Shown: positions 45,301 to 57,945 of the stretch, piece after piece
How positions within the stretch are numbered: the first letter of the stretch is position 1
Layout: each line of letters starts with the position of its first letter
From: Nageia nagi
Taxonomy: Eukaryota; Pinophyta
DNA length: 64,000 nucleotides
Reading direction: 5' to 3'
NCBI GenBank assembly: GCA_050084985.1
Contig: JBITNC010000001.1
Location: 202,554,001-202,618,000, forward strand
Position numbers and translations under genes: made by a program
The notes under the pieces: generated by a model
Database searches by the model: none
The model's input: the letters and a program-made list of their open reading frames with translations, nothing else
Told to the model about the DNA's origin: nothing

Positions 45301-46099
45301 TCATAATAATTCTAACTTGCATTAGTAAAATAAGAGGTAAAAGCACAAATTACATAAATTAGGCTTGGTACATACTCCATTCAGAACCTATATCCCATTT
45401 CCTTGATCAAGGATATAGGATGGAAAAAAATTGTACACCATAAACAACATATGCATTATGTGGAAGGGTTCCTATATTTTGCAAATAATGATAAATCAAG
45501 GGCTTCTTATTTTGGATATTCTCTAACACCTAATCTTGATCTTGATGATGAAAAAGTTTAGATGAAAGAAGTAGGTAAGCTTTGTAAATACTCCTTTTAC
45601 TCTTTATTTTCTCAAAAATACATGAAATAAAAATGCAAGCATAACAGAGGGGGTTTAGGATTCAAATCAAGGAATTTTTACTTTTCTATTATATCTAGGT
45701 GCTTATAAAGATTTAAAAAAAGGTATGGGATGCACTCAATCCACTATAAATTATTTAGGTCTAATCAAATTTATTCCATAATGTAATCTAATTGAGCTTT
45801 CAAATAAAATTGATGAGGATTTATGGACTTATATTGATATTCCACTTGAGTTTGACTATTTTTCCACTAATGATGCATTTCTTGAATACATGGGGGTACA
45901 TTCTGAATTACCTATGTCAAACAACAAAAGGAATCCAAACTACATTCCCATCTGACATGGGTCTTTTATCCAAGAAATTAATTTCAAATAAGTAGTTCAA
46001 GTATAATAGATTGATGAGGATGATATTTTTGATGTTCTTATTTTATAAGAACTTTATTCTTTGTTGTAAAAGGAAGGAGAATCATAATTTTCTACAAGA

Positions 46100-48100
46100 A
46101 GCTTATTGACATTAACATTGGGATGCATGAATAGCCAAGAGAAATCAAAATTGGAGCATACCATTAAAAAAATCAATAAGAAAGGTATATTGAAATATTT
46201 CAAAGATGTAATATCATTTTTTTTGTCTTATTTTGATATGCCTATTCTATATCCTTCATTTATCATGCATAGTTTGCCTCTCAAGAAAGATGCTAAGCCT
46301 ATGAAATAAAAAATACAAAAATTCATCCTTCCAAAGATTTGTTAGTCAAGATAGAAATAGAAACATATCTAAATGTTGGTTTCATTAAGCCAATTGACTA
46401 CTTAGAATGGATTTCTAATATTGTTCTTGTCACAAAGGCAAATGGAGATGTACTAATTTGCGTTAATTTTAGAGATATTAATAATGCATGTCCTAGATAT
46501 GATTTTCCCTTACCAAATATTGATATGATTGTTGATAGTATTGGTGGTCATGATACATTGTCCTTCATGGATGGGTTTTTCAATTATAAGTAAATTTTGA
46601 TTAATCTTTTTGATCAACAAAAATAAACTTCACTACTCCATGAGGTAATTTTTGTTGAAAAGTAATATCTTTTACTCTCAAAAATATTAGAGCTACTTAC
46701 CAATGTGCCATGGTGTCCATGTTTTATAATTATATTCATAAATATATTGAAGTATATGGTAATGATATTTTGGCAAAATCTAAGTAAGAAAAAGATCATA
46801 TACAAAACTTATAGGAGGTATTTGATATTATTGAAAAGTACATTCCTATATTGAAGCCACAAAAATTTGTTTTTGGAATCACATCAAGAAAACTATTGGA
46901 ATTTGAGGTTTCAAAAAGAGGCATCGAAGTGGATCTAGAGAAAGTGAATGAAATCATTAAAATGACCCCACCTAAAAATCTTAAGCAACTAAGGAGTCTC
47001 CAGTATCAAATCAATTGTGTTAGAATATCTTTCTTAGCTTGATGAAAAATATATACCTTTTACTCACTTCATTAAGAAGCATGTCAAATTTGAATGGGTT
47101 GACAAGTGCCAAGAGGCCTTTGAAAATATTAAGCAATACTCGATGAATCATCCTATCTTAATACCAATGGATTGTTCAAAGGAAGCATATCTTTACATCT
47201 CAACCATATTATATGCCTGGGGGGCAATGTTATGTCAGTAAGATGATGATCACAAAGAAAAAGCCATTTATTATCTCAAAAATACCCTCTTAGAATATGA
47301 AACAAGTACACACATATGGAAAAACTTTTCCTTGGTATTATTTTTACTACTAAAAAATTGAGGCATTATCTTTTGTACTACACTACATATGTTATTTTTC
47401 TTATTAATCCTTTAAAGTACCTCATGGTAAAATAACACATCTCAAGAAGGGCGGTAAAATGGATGATGTTATTGCAAGAAGTTTACATAAATATTGTAAA
47501 GAAAAAAGTTTTTAAATGGTAAAAAATTATAGACTTGATAGTAGAGTTCCCTCATAATGATGAATTCATTATACATGAATAGTTCCTAGATGATTATGCC
47601 CAATAATATCCACCTCAATAGTGCTCACATCATTCTAAAGGGTTCCCACATTGTTTCTCTAATAAATAAGATACCCCTAGAGAATATGTCTATCATATTG
47701 AGGAACAATTAAATGAATGGAAACTATATTTTAATGAATCCAAATGCATGTACGAAGTAGGGGAAGATATTATTCTAGTGTCATCTTCAAATGATGTAAT
47801 TACTATGAAATATAAACTTGGTTTTAATTATATAAATTATACAGTATAATATGAGGCACTAATTTTAGGATTGAAGGTTTTTATGCTACTCAAGATAAAA
47901 AACATTAATTTCTATGGTGATTCTTAGCTTGTCATTAACCAAGTAAATCAGCTTTACAATACAAAAGATGAAAAGTTGCATCCATACAAAGCAATAATTG
48001 ATCAACTCATTACTCACTTTAATTCATACATAATTTAAAATATCCTAAGGGCTAACAGCAAATATGTAGATACCATGGCACGTGTAGCCTCACTGGTTCC
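46100..48100 (+). pseudogene. Gypsy reverse transcriptase and RNase H relic
   Basis: The open stretch 46339-46593 encodes VGFIKPIDYLEWISNIVLVT, then FRDINNACPRYDFPLPNIDM and SFMDGFFNYK, all core RT blocks. Near 46690-46790 a shifted frame gives EVYGNDILAKSK, where the family has a Y.DD catalytic motif, so one Asp is lost. RT ends with KPQKFVFGITSRKLLEFEVS, then GIEVDLEKVNEIIKM (46855-46970). RNase H-like pieces follow: FEWVDKCQEAFENIK near 47090, then a stretch to 48030 in broken frames. 48075-48281 reads MARVASLVPIEIEDEEIVRI, the usual tether to integrase. Confidence 0.75.
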
Positions 48101-48379
48101 AATAGAAATTGAAGATGAAGAAATAGTTCGAATAATAAAAAAACTAGGTATTTGCTCTTATGTAGATTGTTGTCCTATTGATTATTTTTATGAAAGTTGT
48201 TATTTAGCATCTCAAGTAGGTATTACTCCACCATGGTATGAATATATTTATTGCTATTTTCTAGATAAAATTATCCCATAATATTTTGATTGAAATGAGA
48301 AATTGATTAAAAAATAAAAGCCCTCAAATATGTAGTTGTCGGTAAAGTGTTGTATAGAATATCTTTTAATAGAGCTCTT

Positions 48380-49479
48380 TTGAGATGCCTCACACATCAT
48401 AAAGTTGAATCATCCCTTCAACAAGCACATGATGGGTTATGTAGAAGAATATTGTAAAATTTTTGCAATAACAACTTTTTGCAATGCTAAAAATAGCCTA
48501 ATTTTTGGTACTATTTTTCATCAATGGAAGAATATTGTAAAGAGCATGTTAAAAAATATTTGCAATGCCAAAAATAGTCTAATCTTGAGAAGATTTTATC
48601 ATAAAAGCTCAATCTAATTATTGCACCATGTTCTTTTATAGTATAGGGCATTGATCTAATTAGCATGATTAGTCCACATTCAAGAGAGGGGCATAAATTT
48701 ATCATTATATCCATTAAATTCAACACCAAATGGGCATAGGTTGTTCCAATGAAGTCTAAAACTCTAGATAAGATCATCAAGTTCCTAACAAAAAATATCA
48801 TCATAAGGTTTGGTGTGCCTCAACAATTGATCATGCATAATGGTACCAATGTTAAAGGTAAAGATATGAAAGCCTTTTGTAAAAAAATTCACAATCAACA
48901 AAATTTCTCTTTTGTTTATTATTCATAAGGAAATGGTTAGGTTGAAGCCTCTAACAAGACCATTAAAATCATTCTCTCCAAAACATGGAATAGATATAAA
49001 AGAGATTGGCATGAGCAATTTCCATATGCAATTTGGGAATACATGACCAATGTTAGAATATCTACAAGAGCAAAACCATTCTCTTTGGTATATGGTGATA
49101 AAGCTTTTGTGCCACTTGACCTAGAGACTACATGGAGATATCCAAGATGAAGAATAAAGAAAAGGCTACAACAATTGGAAGCCTTGAAAAATGAATTCAT
49201 GCAATAGAACAAAATAAGATACATCATGCAAAAATCAAAAGAGTATATGAGAACAAGGTGAAGCCAAAAATATTTCAAGTTGATGATTTCAAACTAAAAG
49301 AGAATATCAATAAGACAACAATTAATGTTGAGGTAAAAGGAAAATTTAAACCAAATTGGATGGGTCCATATGTTATTGTGGATACTATAGAATCAAGAGC
49401 CTATATAATTTCCATTTTGAATGAAAAAGAGGAGCCACAAACCTTCAATTCCAAACATCTCAAGTGCTTCTATGCCTAG
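48380..49479 (+). pseudogene. Gypsy integrase relic with open C-terminal domain
   Basis: In mixed frames the core reads GIDLISMISPHSREGHKFII near 48650-48705 (first Asp kept), then IMHNGTNVKGKDMKAFCKKI near 48833-48890. The second catalytic Asp of the usual DNGTNF block is His here. VEASNKTIKIILSKTWNRYK follows near 48938-49000 (Glu kept). The C-terminal frame 49258-49479 is open and reads FKPNWMGPYVIVDTIESRAY, then FNSKHLKCFYA with a natural-looking stop, as in plant Gypsy integrases without a chromodomain. From 49480 to 50002 is untranslated sequence up to the purine tract. Confidence 0.75.
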
Positions 49480-50002
49480 ACTTCTAGAAGATATCGCATG
49501 TTTCAAAAATTTCCTATTTGTGAAAATCAGCTTATTGCAAATACACAAGTAGCATTTGAAAACCATATTTCTTGAAGGTGCTACTTGAAAATAAATCACA
49601 AGTAAACTTATGAGATTTACATGGTCCAAGAACTACAACCAAAGAATGAGCACCCTTACCTCCTTCCTTAAAACTAAAGCCAACCCAACAATCACCAAAC
49701 TTCAACTTCAAAGATCTCCTAAAAGTGTCCAAAATCATCAAACTCCTTATGAACATATTAAGGAGTCACCATTATCCATTTTTTTCCAGCATATCATAAC
49801 AAAGATGTCAAATTCTCAAATCTATTTTTTGTCTTAATCATTCCATCCAATGGAGGAAACCAACACAAAAGGGGAAAGGAAGGTGCTTCACCAAAAGGTT
49901 CAAGCTTTAAAAAGTTTACTTTCTTATAAAATATATCTTCTCTACAATTCTTTGTATATGTAATTTCATTTCTTTCCATTATAGCTCCAAATAGGGGCAA
50001 AA

Positions 50003-50638
50003 TGTAGCCACCTAAATATGATTTCTATTTTAAATAAATCATATTTTAGGTAACAAGGATCAATATTGTAAAATTTATTATATATATCAATAAAGGTATC
50101 ATAAATAATGTAATTTATATTAATATCAAGAAAAGCACCACAATATATGTAATCATTGAAGATCTCAAGATGCACAAGTGTCTAATATGTTTAGCTATAA
50201 AAGAAGATCTAGAGAAAGGCATTCCAAAGCAGATGATATCAAATCAGATCCTCACAACATTTGGATAGGTTGACTCATGATTGATCCACTCTCCAAATAA
50301 CAACAATATCTCTTGATGCCATCTATATGAGGATTTGTTATTTATGTTTCATCCTAACATCATATCATTTGGCTTTATCTCTATTCTTATTAGATCTCAC
50401 AACATTGGTGGTATGTGAGGACTATGTTTAGGGCATGCACATCATAGTTCCTACATCAATGAGGCTTCAGACTTAAAAATAATTTTGTCATGAGCAAGAT
50501 ATATCAGATCTAGTGAAGTGTTTGATCCAATATCAATGAATGATAATACTCTTGCAAATACCCTATAATATTTGAAGTGATATTCCTATAGCATAAATAG
50601 TGATTTGTCTAATCGTAAGTTATTATTTAGCGGCTACA
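50003..50638 (+). repeat. 3' LTR of the Gypsy element
   Basis: It begins TGTAGCCACCTAAATATGAT directly after the purine tract and ends GCGGCTACA, consistent with TG...CA termini. It is collinear with 42630-43271. Confidence 0.85.
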
Positions 50639-52964
50639 CTAATAGAGTCATAGATTTTTATTAAATGTGAATTTATATAATTGTAAATAGGAAAATATAA
50701 TAATAACAAAGGGGAAATACAATTAATGTATTGTATAACATTATTATTATTATCATATCTGATTTTGGGATTTGAATTAATTCTTTTTTTATTTATTATT
50801 TTATTACTTTTTAAAGTAAACAAATGATATTAATTATTATTCTTGTTTATTGAAAGAAATAAATTATACTTAGAATGAAGCTTATGGATGTGTTAAATAA
50901 ATAAGTTGAGCTTCTATTTTTTTCCCTTAGATGTTTCAGATGGTAATAATTTTTAAGGGCAATTTTAAAGAAAAGGGATTTAATCATTGACTTAATAGTA
51001 TTGTTAATATTATTAATGTGTTGGTTTATATATGAACCTTTTGAATGATTATTAATAGTATATTTACCATATTGCTTAGTATGTTCTAAAATGGAAAGTG
51101 TATTTTGTCCCTTAAAAAGTTGTGTAAGCTAATTTATTGCATTATGGTTTGAATTTTATTAAAAAGAAACCATCACCTTTGAAAGGGTGGTTTGTTTGAA
51201 ATTGAGATTATTATTCCTTTAGGTTGTTATTCTATTTTGGTAGTTTAGAATAAAATTATTGATTAATAAATTTTAACTTTAAGAACTCTTTTATTCTTTT
51301 GAAATGCTATGTTAACTTTAAATGATTGCTTAGGTATGGTTGAACCCCTCTATTATTTATTATTGTTAGTAGCATGAACCAAACAAAGTAATCTTTTTAA
51401 GAGTAGATTAGGCTCTTACCCTAAGTATTGCATTTTCTTTTTGAAAAACTTATTGGTTTTATCTATCTTGAGATTATGGCAGATGATGATGTTTAGAAGT
51501 GATTTTTTTCTTATAGTTTTATTAAATTTAAAACCTTCAAAGATCTTCTTTTGACTTGTATATCAAGTCCTCATGAGAGTAGTATGGGACACTATCATTT
51601 TAACTCTTGTTCATCAAGAAGATGATGTGGAGATATTTAAAACAAGACATGGTAGAAAGTTTAAAGGTGAAATCATTTGAAAGAATATTATTAGTTGTAT
51701 TATTTATTTATTTTTATCAAGTTTTTGGTTTAGGTTGGAATAAAGGGATTATGCAAGTTCAATTCTTTGTTGAATGTGTTTCATTGGTTTTAGGTGTGAC
51801 TATATATTTTTACTTTGATTTTTAATTATGTTAGTTTCCAATTATATTTTGAATTTACCAATTTAGTTTTTTCTTCAAATTCTTGTAAGGATTTCTTTAA
51901 ATTTTCTTGATCGTCTTCCATATGTTTTAGTCTAATAGTAATGTCATCAATATTAAATATTTTTCTCAAACTTGTTGGATGATAAGAATAGGTTGCTTGT
52001 AGCAATCTCATTCTAATTCTCATTATCATAATTCGCTTTCTTGTCTTCATTATCAACCTTCAACCTACATTCTCTCTTAGAATATACATAACTCTTAAAA
52101 TGGTAGCATTGGACATTCATAATTAGCTCTCTTGCCTTCATTGGACATAAATGATTACTTTAGTTAATTTTTCTAATATTCAACTAGTTCACAAAAGTTT
52201 TCCTTATTGAATTCTTGAATTTCTTATTGATATCAAGATAAACCCTCTAATAAATTTCAAACAACTAATCTACCTCATCCATCCTAAGGGATCTAATAAA
52301 GCTTGCACACCAATCTCCATCACAACATATATCTTGATCTCTTGAAAATATTTTTTGGTATTTCATATATCTTATCTTCATTATTTAAAATTCTCATATT
52401 TAAATTAAAAAATATGATTATTTATTTTTAATTTAAACTGTTACAATAACAATAACGTTAAAATTATAACTACTCTAATTTGAATTACAAGGATTTATTT
52501 TCAATTATTTTTAAATTTGCTTTTCATTAAATTTTTCAAGTTGTAACAATTAGGTAAAATGATGTTAGCATTTGACATTCAATCCAATAAAGTTGTGAAG
52601 AACTCATTTGTATAAATTAATTATTTTATACTAATTTAGGTCCTTTATAATTGCCACCAAATTTTACCCCCTTTTGTAATTCATTCTTATTTAATAAGTT
52701 AGCCTTTATAAATGAATTTTAAATACACTATCAACAATCAATAAGTTAGCTAAACTTGCATAAACCATGAAATCAAAGATAAAATTGTACTTTAATTAAA
52801 GGATTATATAAAATTAATTTGGCTTGGTTTAAATTTAAAAGTTTGACCAAATTATCAAAAATTGTATGCTAATGATTGAAAACAAAGATACTTAAACAAA
52901 ATTCAATACATTTAATAATATTGCTTTAAGAGACTATTTAAGGTTGCATTATAGGGATTTTATC
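50639..52964. other. No gene seen
   Basis: Very AT-rich sequence. Open frames such as 51607-51825 have no family signature. Confidence 0.5.
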
Positions 52965-53075
52965 AAAGGGTACACACCCTTTTTACATCAAATTCACACA
53001 CCTACATAAAGGTTTGAACTTTGGACTTCCTTTTGGAGAGCCAAGGCCCAAACCACTTGCGTGGTTTCCTAGGGA
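52965..53075 (-). mobile_element. tRNA-derived SINE (or tRNA-like fragment)
   Basis: On the minus strand ACGCAAGTGGTTTGGG (A-box-like, 53048-53062) is followed after about 30 bases by AAGTTCAAACCTTT (B-box-like, at 53009-53022). That is the internal pol III promoter arrangement of tRNA-derived SINEs. The words GTGGTTTGGGCCTTGGCTCT and a GTGTGTGAATTTGATGTAAA body are typical of plant SINE heads and bodies. The 3' end and target duplication are not certain. The structure is not a tRNA gene, since the acceptor stem does not pair. Confidence 0.5.
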
Positions 53076-53182
53076 AATTTAATAACAATTCTAAATATGT
53101 TTATCTTAATCTCCCTACAATTGATATGTTATTCTTCATAAATGAATGAAGTAAAAATTGTAATAAAATAAATATTAATTTA

Positions 53183-53500
53183 GATAGATAGATAGAAAAA
53201 TATTAACGTCCTTTTAAACCCATTGGTTTTTAGGACCTATCAAAGTTTGTCCAAAAGTAATATATCAATTAAGGATTTGAATAATTATTTCTCATATAAA
53301 GAAAAGCATTAAACAAAGCACAAATATTCCAAGAAAAATAATAATAGTCATAATGAAAATTGACCATAATCAATCACACCCATCCAATGAAAATAAATCA
53401 TTAAAACAAAATTATAGAACCAAATCAAACAAAATAGATAGATAAGTTTTTTAATGTCCTTTTAAGCCCATTGCTTTGTAGGATCTATCAAATTTTATCA
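53183..53500 (+). repeat. Direct repeat of an (AGAT)n-anchored ~60-bp unit
   Basis: AGATAGATAGATAGA, then TAACGTCCTTTTAAACCCAT and AGGACCTATCAAA at 53183-53242, recurs at 53433-53495 as AATAGATAGATAAG, TAATGTCCTTTTAAGCCCAT and AGGATCTATCAAA. The copies lie about 250 bases apart in the same orientation. The surrounding sequence to 53790 is AT-rich without a gene. Confidence 0.65.
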
Positions 53501-53789
53501 ATAAATAAATAAATATCAAGTATTTGAATGAAATGAATCATACATTAATTAAATCATTTATAAATCTATTAACATAGGATAATAATCTAGACGTAAATAT
53601 AACTATATTTATACCATTAAAAAATTAGCTTAGTATATCAAGTAATAGAACCATTACTTTCCATAGACATGTGTCACATCTTGTCAAACATTACATAGAA
53701 GCGTGTTGACTCGTGTTGATAGTAATCTCTTTCTTGTCGATATAGTTAGAGATCATTGCATATTCCTATAGTTATATTGTGGAGTATCG

Positions 53790-54295
53790 ATTTCACTTAT
53801 CATTCACTCGATATCTTGGCTCTATGCATTGGCTCTTGGTACTATTGCACTTAGTATCTCAACTTCATCCCATAGTTGATCTTGTTCTTCATGCAACACT
53901 CTAATTTCTTCAAACATCACTACTAAATACTCTCTATTTTGCCTCCAATATTTCCCCTCATCGACCAATCTATCCTTCTGTACATGAAAGTTGGTGTAGT
54001 AGTTCTTATCATTTTGAGTTCCATGGTGCCTTCAATATCTCTTATGCATTGGCTTATGACCTTGAGGATACAATTTCACAATCATTGAATAAACGTTGTA
54101 TGTGTTCCTTCCACATAAAAAGAGACTAAACCTTACCCTTACACTCTTGAAGAAACTTAACTTCTTGTTCTTATCCTTCATGAAACCCCAACACTTACAA
54201 TGTTTATTCTTTGCTCTTCTAAAAGAGGCCTCCTCAATAATGTGATATTGCCAAATTATACAAAAAGATATAGATGTTATAGAGGAAAATCTCAT
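53790..54295 (-). pseudogene. Unrecognised relic, paralogous to 41150-41640
   Basis: The minus strand encodes KNKHCKCWGFMKDKNKKLSF, then FKSVRVRFSLFLCGRNTYNV and YPQGHKPMHKRY (54032-54220). The frame continues in another register as HVQKDRLVDEGKYWRQNREY, then MFEEIRVLHEEQDQLWDEVE near 53840-53990. This copy keeps longer open stretches than its partner and shows a Glu/Leu-rich coiled coil. Conservation of the reading frame between two diverged copies supports a true coding ancestor, probably carried by a transposon. From 54296 to 54810 no gene is seen. Confidence 0.45.
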
Positions 54296-54810
54296 TTCAA
54301 ATAGAACTCTTCTTGTATATTGTTATTAACCTAGCAACGAGTACATTTCCAAATGAAAGTGGAGTGAGTGGGAGGGTGCATGACCATAAAGAGAAGGAAT
54401 GGATCCCACAAACTTTGCCCCTTATATAATAATTAAGATTGATATGTATGCTACCCCTTCTCTATAAAAAATTCTCAAGTGAGGCAAGTACTAATGGATT
54501 AGCAAGAACCAATGAAACACTAGTAAAGATCAATATGAAGCTTATTCCATTCAAGGATAAAGTTAAGCCTTCTCTTCTTATAGTGTCGAGATACACTAAT
54601 TCGTAGACCAAAACTCGACTACATAAATGGAGATTGACGACTCAATAACATGCAAAGGAGATGTTGACATGGTAGCATAATCAAAGTGGTGTTGGCTCGA
54701 TGGTGTGGACTTTAAGTGTCAACCTAGTTGAAGTATCTAAATCTATATTCATATGTTGTTGCTCTCTATTTTTAAGTACCTTAGTTTTAAGACAAAAGAT
54801 AAACCATAGC

Positions 54811-54919
54811 ATAGGCACCAACCTTTGTAACTTGGATGTATAGGCACCAACTTTTGTAACTTGAATGTATAGGCACCAACTTTTGTAACTTGAACGTATA
54901 GGCACCAACCTTCATAACC
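54811..54919 (+). repeat. 29-bp tandem repeat, 3.8 copies
   Basis: ATAGGCACCAACTTTTGTAA plus CTTGAATGT repeats at 54811, 54840, 54869 and 54898, with only one to three differences between copies. It is the most homogeneous minisatellite in the window, hence recent. It ends where the LINE relic starts. Confidence 0.9.
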
Positions 54920-54924
54920 TTTTA

Positions 54925-56000
54925 TTGTTATTCTTTACATAGATGATATTGTCTTGTTAGCTAGACATATAATGATCTTACAAAACAATTAAATATCCTT
55001 CAAACATTTTGCAATGTATCCAACTTAGTAGTTAATGTAGATAAAACCAAAATTATGTTCATCAAATCTAAAATGGTGGCTTACCACCACAAAAAACAAA
55101 ATGGTAGCTCACCCCACAATCCTTGTTACTAATCAACCCTTAAAGATAGTCCACTCTTAAAAATACTCAGGTATTGACATAAATCATAAACTAAATTGGA
55201 ACTTAAGTGTTGAACAAAGAATCTTGATTAGGTGCAAAGTCTTCCATGGCCTGAAAAATAAGTGTAAAGATGTAAGACTTTGAAATTGGGATAAAAAGAA
55301 AACTCATTTCTCTTATCTTATAACTTCGATATTACTTTATGGCTATGAAGTTTGGGATGAAAGTATTTCCCCACAAACTTTGGAATAAAATTGAGCAAAT
55401 TCAAAAATAATTTATCCTTTATAACTTCAAAATTAAGAATAACATATCTTATACTTCTCATAGAATTTGGATTACTTCCTATTGAAAATGAAACCTTAAA
55501 ATAATATATATAATACAATTAAAAGATTTCAAAACTAAATCACCTTAGATTAGTTGTAGTCACCTAACAAACTTGCCCAACTCACCAACATCTTAAAAGA
55601 GGTTCGTTGAAAGACTAATAAATAGCTCAATTTTTGGGTTTGCACAACATAACCCCTTTTGAAAGTGACAAATTGGAAGTGCAAATTGCAAATAAAGTAA
55701 TTCAAAAATTTTGGAATGATGATCACATCAAAGATAAAAGAAAACTATGTTACTATAAAAATGTCATTAAATCAAAACTTGGCCATCTTTCATATCCACA
55801 TAAGATTATCAATTTCTGAACGAAACTTATAATTGCTAAATTAAAAACTAATTCACATGAATTTTATAATGAAACCGGTAGATGGACAATATCGAAAACA
55901 CATTGGGATAAAAGAATTTGTAAATTTTATAACCTAAATGCCATAGTTATTGAGACTTATTTTCTCTTTTTTCTTGTCCACTTTACAAAGGCATAACATA
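54925..56000 (+). pseudogene. LINE reverse transcriptase C-terminal relic
   Basis: The plus strand, in shifting frames, reads LYIDDIVLLA at about 54935-54965, the non-LTR RT active-site block with Ala replaced by Ile in the usual Y-A-D-D. KYSGIDINHKLNWNLSVEQR follows near 55153-55215 (the 'YLG..+...L.W..HI'-type block), then ITSILLYGYEVWDESIS near 55320-55370. A charged C-terminal tail follows, with an open frame 55634-55819 (NKVIQKFWNDDHIKDKRKLC). The order is that of the thumb and connection part of plant LINE ORF2. The 5' part is absent, as expected from 5' truncation, and no poly(A) tail is obvious. Confidence 0.7.
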
Positions 56001-56009
56001 AACCTACAA

Positions 56010-57945
56010 AAGTATTTGTGATTACAACTTAAACCAGAAATTTTTAAATCAAGAAAATCAAAACAAGTTTGATGATTTTATTATACAACTTAATTGATAA
56101 ATTTTATTTTTTTCTTTTTCTTTTCTTATCTAGACAAATTTTTATAGATCTTACAAACTTTTGGATTTTAAAGGAAAATAAGTAGCTTATCTATCTATAA
56201 CCAAAACAAGTTCAAGTATTTTATTATATAATTATATGAGAAACAATCATTCAAATACTTAATTGTTGTATAAATTGACTACATACTAATGCCAAAATTA
56301 ATTATATGGTTGTATAAATAAATCTATTCTGTATATCTCCTAAACTTATACTTCTCGGCTGGTAAGAAGTTAAGAATTTTAACAAAAGAATACTGTTCAT
56401 GAAAATTTCTCAGTGTTGTTATCCAATTGACAAAAACAAGAACGTTCAGTTCGCATGTTATTCCCCTTCGTAGACTCGGAAAGTTATATTAACAGTAATT
56501 ATGTCAAAATTAAGATATATGAAAATCATTTTTAAAATTTTGAATGTCATCATCGGTTCAGTGGGTTGTATTCATCGTACCTAGTACGTTTTAAATGTTA
56601 TCTATCTATAATAATTTTAATATGAAAATGATTCTTGTAAATTGGAAGCTTGGGTGGGTTAAAATAGAAACGTATATTTTGCTCAATTTATACGCATCGA
56701 GGAGTGTGTTAGCTGATATCTTGAATCCAGTCTAAATGGAATTACACATACATTCATGCTCCGCGATGTATTTAGGTCAGGGACACCACTCGTGTATAAA
56801 GTTATAAGAGTCATAAGAAAGGCAGGGTATTAGGATTGAGAATGTGGTTCAAGGAATAGTGCAAGGTCAAAACGTCACTTGGTTGGGACAATTGTAATGC
56901 CATCTTTGATAAGGATTTAGACAATTCCGACGAGGGCAATGTAGTTTTAGTCATGGTGTCTTCATCCCCGCTGCAGTGACTATCTTTCATTCTCTGATGT
57001 TCTGTTTAATTCTTTGTCTTCTCAGTTTGATATCGATTAGTAGCGATATTACATGTGGATCGATCATATTTGCGCATAGTTATGGAAGGTTTATCTGTTT
57101 ATCTCGGACCCATTTTCCAACATCAGAAGTTTATGCTGTATATTGGTGAAATTTGGAGACTAGGATTTTGTCTCAAGAGTTCATTGGCTATAGATCCCTT
57201 AAAACAATTTGCCTGCATATAGCATGAAAAGTCACAGAATTCAATAAAGTCCTTGCTCAAATAACTACAAAATCTCACGAAAAGAGGGTTTTTGACTGCG
57301 TGGGCACATACTGGTGGCATACATGGTTAACCCTGTTTTGGGAAAGGAAACAACCAACATTATAGTACTGTTGTATCACCCTTTTTCTCATCCCTTCCAT
57401 TTTATAATACCACAACGCTGCATTTGCAACGGCTGTATTTCTGACAACATTCTCATTAAACCTAGTAATGGATAAATTGTGAAAAAATTACATTCAAGGA
57501 AAGCTTCGTATGCTGGAAATATTTTCTATATATATTTCAAAATAGTGTTTCATATAGAACTTCATCTAGCATCTGAATAAAATTTCATCTAGTATCTATT
57601 ATGATTAAAGCCAATATGCATCATCCTTCCATAATAAATGTTTTCTACACGACATGCTAACATGCTAACAATGACAAAAGCTAAATATCCTATTAAAATT
57701 ATCATGAGATCTAATCTGCAAGTTGTAGCTAAACTAATGAAAGATTGAACAGAAGAGTCGGTTCTTAATCAAAATAAATTGTTTATAGAAATTGCTTGCT
57801 TTAATGCATGATGTTACACATATATTTGGTTGTGTACAAAATTTAAATTAATATCAATGTTGTGTGAAAATATGTAATTTGATAAATACATGAATAAAGT
57901 TGATCTCACACTCTATAGAATTTACAACACAAGCATTAAAAATTG
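56010..57945. other. No gene seen; locally less AT-rich
   Basis: 56400-57480 has visibly more G+C than its surroundings (words such as CGTCACTTGG, CCCCGCTGCAGTG, CTCGGAAAG) and no repeat signature, so it may be old single-copy DNA. The minus frame 57123-57320 is open but has no family signature. No promoter or splice pattern convinces me. Confidence 0.4.

Larger units (their letters stand above)
42630..50638 (+). mobile_element. Complete but defective Gypsy LTR retrotransposon
   Basis: An 8.0-kb element with two aligned LTRs, both beginning TGTA(A/G)(T/C)CACCTAAATATGATTTC, and gag-PR-RT-RNase H-IN in Ty3/Gypsy order on the plus strand. A purine tract AATAGGGGCAAAA stands directly before the 3' LTR. 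The five bases outside the two ends (ATTCT left, CTAAT right) do not match, so no target duplication survives. In the first ~70 aligned LTR positions I count about 8 differences, and later stretches look worse, so the insertion is old. Every domain carries stops or lost key residues, so it cannot move on its own. Confidence 0.85.

Noticed and set aside
51607-51825. 72-codon plus-strand frame
   Set aside because: Phe/Val/Tyr-rich with no family match; treated as chance.
53048-53075. A tRNA gene on the minus strand
   Set aside because: The A- and B-box-like sequences are there, but I cannot pair an acceptor stem or anticodon arm; a SINE fits better.
57123-57320. 65-codon minus-strand frame in the less AT-rich island
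   Set aside because: No family match, no splice pattern and no codon evidence; left as unassigned.
57600-57760. Apparent duplicate of PP2C 3' flank (62640-62800) near 57600-57760
   Set aside because: Shared words such as TGCTAACATGCT and TGTAGCTAA are too few and not clearly collinear by eye.
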